64,000 nucleotides of DNA. Origin: DASXTK01 sp050744325 (GTDB lineage Bacteria > Actinomycetota > Acidimicrobiia > Acidimicrobiales > VFJN01). Under the pieces are notes generated by a model, which saw nothing but the letters and a program-made list of their open reading frames with translations, did not search any database and was not told where the DNA came from. Every line of letters begins with the position of its first letter. Positions within the stretch are counted from its first letter, which is position 1. The DNA lies in the NCBI GenBank assembly GCA_050744325.1, contig JBOGHK010000074.1, positions 10,733 through 74,732 of the forward strand, given 5' to 3'. Shown piece by piece: positions 59,041 to 64,000 of this stretch. The position numbers and the translations under genes were made by a program.

Positions 59041-60645
59041 TCAGGCCTCGTCCGCCATGAGGGCCCGGCGGTCGAGCTTCTGCATCGGGGTGAGCGGCAG
59101 CGCGTCCACGATCCGGAGAGCCTCCGGCAGCTTGTAGCTCGCGAGCCTCGGGGCGAGGAACTCGCGAACCTGGTCGAGGTCCGGCGGGACGTCGGGGTCA
59201 GCCGGGACGACCACCGCCACGCCGACCTCACCCATCACCGGATCGGTAGTCGGGACCACCGCGACGTCGGCCACCTGGGGATGGGCCAGCAACGCCGCCT
59301 CGACCTCGGCGGGATGGACGTTGTAGCCGCCGCGGATGAACATGTCGGTGCGGCGACCGGCGAGCACCACGTTCCCCCGCTCGTCCAGGCGGGCGAGGTC
59401 GCCGGTCCGCAACCAGCCGTCGACCAGCGTCGCTGCGGTGGCCTCCGGGTCACGCCAGTAGCCGCTCATCTGGGTCGGCGACCGCAGCCACAGCTCACCC
59501 ACCTCGTTGTCGCCGTCGGCGTGCGGCGCGTTGCTGGGCTGCCCGGTCTGGCCGCCCGAGCCGGGCCGGCCGCCGCGCTGGGTGCCGGCCAGGCTGGCGG
59601 TGCTGGCAAGGGTGCGCCCGTCGTCGGCGCGGATCTCGACGGCGATGCCGGGGCGCGGGCGGCCGACGGTGTGGAGGGCCTCGGCGTCGTCGGCGTCGAA
59701 CGCCGTTCCGGTGCCGCAGCCGCCCGACTCCGTGGACGAGTAACGGATCGAGTACGCCGCGCCGAACCGCTCGCGCGCCTCGGCCACCAGCGTCGGCGGC
59801 GACGCTGCCCCGCCCATGACCAGCGTGCGGACGTGCGCCCAGTCGTGACGATCCACCTCCGGGGACCGCAGCATCAGCGCGACCTGCGGGGCGACACCGC
59901 CGATCGACGGCATCTGCTGCTCGGCGACCGTCCGCAGCGCGTTCTCGGCACGCCAGCGGCCGAGGACGTGGGTCCGAGTGGCTCGCTGGAGGTACCACGC
60001 CAGCTTGGTCATGAAGCCGACGTGGGCGAACTGGGTCGAGGCCAGCATCGCCGGCCCGGGCTCGGCGGCCCAGGTGCCCCCCGTGTCCACCTGGGCGATC
60101 GCCGCCAGCTGAGCCTCGGCGAACGCTGCTCCCCGCGGACGTCCGGTGGTCCCCGACGTGAAGACGATGGCCACCGGTCGTTGCGGATCGGCGGGCAGGG
60201 CACGAGGCGCAGGGTCGTCCCACCCCGCCTGGCGCAGCCCGTCGACCTCGGCCGGGTCGCCGAGAACGATCGCCGGGTCGGCGAGCTCGACCAACGCGTC
60301 CTGCTCGGGCAGGGCGAGCCGGGGATTGATTCCCGCCGTGACCGCGCCGACCTTGGCTGCGGCTACGTAGGCCAGCACGTAGCCCGCGTCCGACGGCAGC
60401 CGCAGCACGACACGGTCGCCAGCGGCGGCACCCACGCCCCTGCGGACCAAGCCCGCAGCGACGGCGTCGGACAGCCGGTCGAGGTCGCGATAGGTGAGCG
60501 GGCAGCCGTCGGGGTCGACGAACGCCACCAGGTCGCCGAAGCGCCGCCCCGCCTCGCGCGCGGTTGCCGCCAGCACAGCGGCTACCCGCTGCGTCCTTGA
60601 GGATCGTCGGCCCCTCTGGCGCCGTTCGCCTTCAAAGACGGGCAC
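59041..60645 (-). CDS. AMP-dependent acyl-CoA synthetase/ligase
   Basis: 534 aa from the GTG at 60645. Adenylation motifs: VAIVFTSGTTGRPRG (P-loop, near 158), YSIRYSSTESGGCGTG near 290, GWLRTGDLARLDERGNVVLA near 402 and GRRTDMFIRGGYNVHPAEVE near 426, with the C-terminal lysine region LTPMQKLDRRAL. It activates a carboxylic acid as acyl-AMP and transfers it to CoA. It is followed in the same direction by nothing closer than 41 bp and preceded by the crotonase gene 25 bp upstream, so the two may be co-transcribed. Confidence 0.92.
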   Translation of the reverse strand: MPVFEGERRQRGRRSSRTQRVAAVLAATAREAGRRFGDLVAFVDPDGCPLTYRDLDRLSDAVAAGLVRRGVGAAAGDRVVLRLPSDAGYVLAYVAAAKVGAVTAGINPRLALPEQDALVELADPAIVLGDPAEVDGLRQAGWDDPAPRALPADPQRPVAIVFTSGTTGRPRGAAFAEAQLAAIAQVDTGGTWAAEPGPAMLASTQFAHVGFMTKLAWYLQRATRTHVLGRWRAENALRTVAEQQMPSIGGVAPQVALMLRSPEVDRHDWAHVRTLVMGGAASPPTLVAEARERFGAAYSIRYSSTESGGCGTGTAFDADDAEALHTVGRPRPGIAVEIRADDGRTLASTASLAGTQRGGRPGSGGQTGQPSNAPHADGDNEVGELWLRSPTQMSGYWRDPEATAATLVDGWLRTGDLARLDERGNVVLAGRRTDMFIRGGYNVHPAEVEAALLAHPQVADVAVVPTTDPVMGEVGVAVVVPADPDVPPDLDQVREFLAPRLASYKLPEALRIVDALPLTPMQKLDRRALMADEA

Positions 60646-60670
60646 GGGTCCGTCCCGACACGCCGGCCGG

Positions 60671-61489
60671 TCATCGGATCCGGGGCTCGATGCGCCGACC
60701 GGCGCTGAACGCCTCCTGGCCGGCCGCGAGCGCGTCCGGGCGCATCCCCAGGTTGAGGAACGTGTTGCCGAGGTCGAGGACCTGCTGGCGGGTCAGCTCG
60801 CGGGCCGCCCACAGGGTCCGCACCGTGGTCTGCACCGCCGCCGGGGGTGCACTGGCGATCGCAGCGGCCGACCAGCGGGCTGCGGCGAGCAGGTCGTCGC
60901 GCGAGCCCGACACCACCTCGGACACCAGGCCGATCTCCTCGGCCCGCCGAGCGGAGACCCGCTCGTGGTTGCCCAGCAACGACATTCGCATGACCTCGCC
61001 GAACGGCATCCGCCCGGCCATCAGCGTCGGCTCGTAGACCGCAGGCATCCCGTAGGTGACGTGGGGATCGAAGAACGTCGCGTGCTCGGCGGCGACGACG
61101 AACTCCACCTCGCCGAGCAGGTAGAAGGCGCCGCCACAGGCCATGCCGTTGACCGCCGCGATCACCGGCGTCCACAGCTCGTTGCTCTTGGGGCCGAGCC
61201 GTTTGCCCGGGTCGTCGTAGTCGAAGGGGTCGAAGGTGTAGCTGGTTTCGTCGGCCGGGACGGCCGAACGGTCGATGCCGGTACAGAAGGCCTTGTCGCC
61301 GGCACCGGTCACGACCACGCACCGGACCGAGCCGTCGCCGCGGAGCGAGCGCCAGAGGGCCGACAGCTCGTCGCACATGGTGGCGTCGAACGCGTTGTGG
61401 CGGTCCGGCCGGTTCAGCGTCACGACCGCGACGCCGTCGTCGCCGGCCTCGTAGGCGATGGTCTCGAAGCCGCTTGCCACGGCGGACAA
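60671..61489 (-). CDS. Enoyl-CoA hydratase/isomerase family protein
   Basis: 272 aa from the TTG at 61489; a GTG at 61480 is also possible. Crotonase features: VVTLNRPDRHNAFDATMCDE near 24, AFCTGIDRSAVP near 68 and WTPVIAAVNGMACGGAFYLL near 106, with FDPHVTYGMPAVYEPTLMAG following. The CGGA oxyanion-forming region is kept. It is divergent from the isochorismatase-like gene; a CGTCAG palindrome lies between. Confidence 0.9.
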   Translation of the reverse strand: MSAVASGFETIAYEAGDDGVAVVTLNRPDRHNAFDATMCDELSALWRSLRGDGSVRCVVVTGAGDKAFCTGIDRSAVPADETSYTFDPFDYDDPGKRLGPKSNELWTPVIAAVNGMACGGAFYLLGEVEFVVAAEHATFFDPHVTYGMPAVYEPTLMAGRMPFGEVMRMSLLGNHERVSARRAEEIGLVSEVVSGSRDDLLAAARWSAAAIASAPPAAVQTTVRTLWAARELTRQQVLDLGNTFLNLGMRPDALAAGQEAFSAGRRIEPRIR

Positions 61490-61500
61490 GCTACTTCTTT

Positions 61501-61515
61501 CTGACGCGCCGTCAG
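61501..61515. promoter_or_regulatory. CoA-regulon palindrome, site 4
   Basis: CTGACGCGCCGTCAG, a perfect palindrome apart from its central base, 12-26 bases upstream of the minus-strand crotonase start and 14-28 bases upstream of the plus-strand isochorismatase-like ATG. One site can control both directions. Confidence 0.7.
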
Positions 61516-61528
61516 ATATTGTCCAGCC

Positions 61529-62173
61529 ATGCCGTCCATCACCCCGGCACTAGCCGAGCTGGTCGACCCGGCGGTCACCGCTGTCGTGACCTCCGAGGTG
61601 CAGAACGGGGTCGTCGGCGAGCGCAGCGCACTTCCCGCCCTGGCGGAGGCCGCCCGTCCAGCCGTCGCCGCGACCGGACGCCTGGTCAAGCTGGCCAGGG
61701 CCGCTGGCGTCCAGGTGGTCCACGGCACCGTCTACCGCCGGGCCGACGCCAAGGGAGCGAACCACAACGCCCGGATCTTCGGCGGCGTCCGCAAGGCGCC
61801 GGTCGGCTTCCTCCCCGGGAGTGCCGAGACCGAGGTCGTGGCCGACGTGGGCACCGAACCCGACGACCTCGTCCTGGTCCGCACCCACGGGCTCAACCCG
61901 ATGTCGGGCACCGACCTCGACCCGGTCCTCCGCAACCTCGGCGTGCGGACGATCGTGGTCGCCGGGGTGTCGGTCAACATCGCCGTCACCAACCTGGCCA
62001 TGGAGGCCGTGAACCTCGGGTACCAGGTGGTGCTGCCCCGGGACGCGGTGTGCGGGATCCCCACCGACTACGCCGACGCCGTGATCGACAACACGCTCTC
62101 CCTGCTGGCCACGGTCACCACCGTCGACGGCCTGGCCGAGGCCTGGGCGACGGCAGGGAACCGAGGAGGCTGA
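61529..62173 (+). CDS. Isochorismatase-like protein lacking the catalytic triad
   Basis: 214 aa with the full isochorismatase fold pattern (VTAVVTSEVQNGVVGE at the start, TIVVAGVSVNIAVTNLAMEA near 148, LPRDAVCGIPTDYADAV near 171). The residues normally catalytic are changed: the Asp of the DxQN segment is Glu or Ser (TSEVQNG), the Lys position reads RTHGLNPMSGT, and the nucleophile Cys position reads NIAV, not NICV. It is probably not a cysteine hydrolase. It sits one base from the FadD3-like ligase gene, which suggests a binding or regulatory role in the same acyl-CoA route. Confidence 0.75.
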   Translation: MPSITPALAELVDPAVTAVVTSEVQNGVVGERSALPALAEAARPAVAATGRLVKLARAAGVQVVHGTVYRRADAKGANHNARIFGGVRKAPVGFLPGSAETEVVADVGTEPDDLVLVRTHGLNPMSGTDLDPVLRNLGVRTIVVAGVSVNIAVTNLAMEAVNLGYQVVLPRDAVCGIPTDYADAVIDNTLSLLATVTTVDGLAEAWATAGNRGG

Positions 62174-62174
62174 G

Positions 62175-63767
62175 ATGCCCAGGGGGGACCTCGAGTGGCT
62201 GACGATCCCGAACCTCGCACGCGGCGCCGCTGAACGCGACGGCGACGCCCGGGCGCTGGTGGATGGTGACGTCACCCTGAGCTTCGCCGGGCTCTGGGCC
62301 GCGGCACGCGAGTCGGCCCGGGCGTTCACGGCCGCGGGGATCACGCCGGGCGACCGGGTGGCGCTGTGGGCGCCGAACATCTGGGAGTGGCCGGTCGCGC
62401 TGCTGGGCATCCACGCCGCCGGCGGGGTTGTGGTCCCGCTGAACACCCGGTTCAAAGGGTCGGAGGCCGCGTACATCCTCGACCGGAGCCGCGCTCGGCT
62501 GCTGGTCACCGTCCACGGGTTCCTGGGCAACGACTACGTCTCGATGCTCGAGGGGCTCAATCTGCCGCACCTCGAGGGTGTCGTGGTGCTGCGCGGCGAG
62601 TCCCCGCCCGGCGTGACCCGGTGGGTGGACTTCCTCGCCGCGGGATCGGAGGTCGACGAGTCGACGGTCGACCGCACCGTCGAGCGGCTCGGGCCGGAGA
62701 CCACCAGTGACATCATCTTCACGTCGGGCACCACGGGCGCACCGAAGGGCGTGGTTGCCACCCACGGCCAGACGCTGCGGGCCTTCGCCGACTGGGCCGA
62801 CCTGGTCGGGCTTCGCCGGGGCGACCGCTACCTGGTGGTGAACCCGTTCTTCCACAGCTTCGGCTACAAGGCCGGGATCGTCGCCTCGCTGATCGCCGGA
62901 GCCACGGTGTACCCGCAGGCGACCTTCGACGTGGCCGAGACCCGGCGCCTGGTCGCCGAGCACCGGATCACCTGCCTGCCCGGGCCGCCGACCATCTACC
63001 AGGGGCTGCTCGCCGAGCGGCGGGCGAATCCCGACGCCGAGCCACCGCGGCTGCGGCTGGCCGTCACCGGCGCGGCGCCGGTCCCGGTGTCGCTGATCAC
63101 CGAGATGCGCACCGAGCTGGGCTTCGAGACCGTGGTGACGGCCTACGGGCTGACCGAGGCCACCGGGTTCGCCACCTCGTGCCGGCCGACCGACGATGCC
63201 GAGACCATCTCCACGACCTCCGGGCGGGCGATCCCGGGGGTCGAGGTGCTGGTGGTCGACGACGCCGGCAAGGAGCTGTCCCGAGGCGAACCGGGCGAGA
63301 TCGTGGTGCGGGGCTACAACGTGATGTCCGGCTACTTCGAGGACCCCGAGCCGACCGCCGCCGCGATCGACGCCGACGGCTGGTTGCACACCGGCGACGT
63401 CGGGACCATGGACGACCGGGGCTACATCCGGATCACCGACCGCAAGAAGGACATGTTCATCGTCGGCGGGTTCAACGCCTATCCGGCCGAGATCGAGGGC
63501 ATGTTGCTGCGCAACGAGAAGATCGCCCAGGTCGCGGTCGTGGGCGTCCCCGACGACCGGCTCGGCGAAGTGGGCATGGCGTTCGTGATCCTCCGTCCGG
63601 GCGCGGCATCGACGCCGGACGAGATCATGCGGTGGGCACGCGACCAGATGGCGAACTTCAAGGTCCCTCGCCGCGTGGAGCTCGTCGACGAGCTCCCGCT
63701 CAACGCCACCGGGAAGGTGCTGAAGTACGTGCTGCGCGACCAGGGCGCGAAGCTCGTCCGCGAGTAG
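62175..63767 (+). CDS. Acyl-CoA synthetase, FadD3-like
   Basis: 530 aa. Motifs: DIIFTSGTTGAPKGVVATHG near 177, YLVVNPFFHSFGYKAGIVAS near 218, TAYGLTEATGFATSCRPTDD near 320, and DGWLHTGDVGTMDDRGYIRI near 395. The FFHSFGYKAGI and CRPTDDAETI(S)TTSGR blocks follow those of mycobacterial FadD3, which ligates CoA to the steroid-derived HIP propanoate. The similarity suggests, but does not prove, a polycyclic propanoate substrate. The isochorismatase-like gene is one base upstream and a PaaI thioesterase starts five bases downstream. Confidence 0.88.
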   Translation: MPRGDLEWLTIPNLARGAAERDGDARALVDGDVTLSFAGLWAAARESARAFTAAGITPGDRVALWAPNIWEWPVALLGIHAAGGVVVPLNTRFKGSEAAYILDRSRARLLVTVHGFLGNDYVSMLEGLNLPHLEGVVVLRGESPPGVTRWVDFLAAGSEVDESTVDRTVERLGPETTSDIIFTSGTTGAPKGVVATHGQTLRAFADWADLVGLRRGDRYLVVNPFFHSFGYKAGIVASLIAGATVYPQATFDVAETRRLVAEHRITCLPGPPTIYQGLLAERRANPDAEPPRLRLAVTGAAPVPVSLITEMRTELGFETVVTAYGLTEATGFATSCRPTDDAETISTTSGRAIPGVEVLVVDDAGKELSRGEPGEIVVRGYNVMSGYFEDPEPTAAAIDADGWLHTGDVGTMDDRGYIRITDRKKDMFIVGGFNAYPAEIEGMLLRNEKIAQVAVVGVPDDRLGEVGMAFVILRPGAASTPDEIMRWARDQMANFKVPRRVELVDELPLNATGKVLKYVLRDQGAKLVRE

Positions 63768-63772
63768 GACCC

Positions 63773-64000
63773 ATGGCGCTGACCCCCGAGGAGCAGGCGC
63801 AGCGGCGCGCCGCGATGCGCGACATCATGACCCGAACCAACTTCATGAGCGGGCTCGGGCTCGTGATCGAGGAGTGGTCGGAGACCGGCGTGCGCATGCG
63901 CCTGCCCTTCGACGAGAAGCTCACCAACGACGGCGCCGTCTACCACGGCGGATCGGTGGCGTCGCTCGTGGACTCGGCGGGAGCAGGCGCGGTCTGGGCC
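63773..64000 (+). CDS. PaaI-family hot-dog thioesterase (truncated by window end)
   Basis: The first 76 codons are visible: ALTPEEQAQRRAAMRDIMTR, then a family core TNDGAVYHGGSVASLVDSAG in which the HGG loop and Asp are the hallmarks of PaaI/4HBT thioesterases. It would hydrolyse phenylacetyl-type or other acyl-CoA. It is in the same unit as the acyl-CoA synthetase. Confidence 0.8.
   Translation, partial: MALTPEEQAQRRAAMRDIMTRTNFMSGLGLVIEEWSETGVRMRLPFDEKLTNDGAVYHGGSVASLVDSAGAGAVWA

Overview
The window is 64 kb of high-GC DNA (around 70% by eye) from a free-living actinobacterium. Many starts are GTG or TTG, several mRNAs look leaderless, and most operon genes overlap by ATGA or GTGA. Its contents (an F420-type luciferase-like oxidoreductase, many acyl-CoA enzymes, a FadD3-like ligase, a Liv-type transporter fused to an MFS domain) suggest Actinomycetota, perhaps Acidimicrobiia. 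That placement is inference. I saw no rRNA, tRNA, CRISPR array, transposase or phage gene.

Layout. 1-3.2 kb (minus): a beta-phosphoglucomutase and GH65 disaccharide phosphorylase pair, then the start of an unknown gene. 3.3-8.2 kb: a secretory-lipase-like hydrolase, an acyl-CoA dehydrogenase divergent from an HxlR regulator with operator-like repeats between them, a YbaK-type deacylase and an LLM oxidoreductase. 8.2-11.8 kb (minus): a His/Asp/Glu-rich membrane protein, then a 70-aa Gly/His-rich peptide gene followed by an M50 metallopeptidase with a PqqD-like N-terminus, which looks like a small unrecognised peptide-maturation system. 12.1-17.6 kb: ung, a membrane-anchored Hsp70, a UBP zinc-finger protein, a PLP-dependent lyase and a FhuF-like ferric reductase with an iron box over its start. 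17.8-27.2 kb: a TetR regulator and a four-protein branched-chain-type ABC importer (fused LivH-LivM permease, an MFS-ABC-ABC fusion, two paralogous binding proteins), closed by a 21-bp perfect hairpin. 27.3-31.3 kb: an EEP hydrolase, an ECF sigma factor with its putative membrane partner, a methyltransferase and a thioesterase. 31.5-38.3 kb: a TPP riboswitch and the thiamine operon thiC-thiE-thiO-thiS-thiG-tenI-thiD, disturbed by two tandem duplications at gene junctions and a palindrome inside thiO. 38.4-45.2 kb: two Cys-cluster proteins (one a RecB/Cas4-like nuclease), an ABC1 kinase, an enoyl-CoA hydratase, an HTH regulator, a hypothetical protein and a DoxX protein. 45.2-64 kb: CoA-thioester catabolism (three acyl-CoA dehydrogenases in the window, CoA transferase, MaoC, thiolase with an HMG-CoA-synthase-like/OB partner, two acyl-CoA synthetases, hydratases, an isochorismatase-like pseudoenzyme, a PaaI thioesterase) with murA and a sorbosone-dehydrogenase lipoprotein between.

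Themes that cut across the genes. (1) Four near-identical 13-15 bp palindromes of the form TGACG-N3-CGTCA precede CoA-metabolism genes and probably define a local regulon. (2) Intergenic palindromes are common; one family occurs three times directly after stop codons. (3) Ala/Gly/Pro-rich low-complexity insertions occur in unrelated enzymes.
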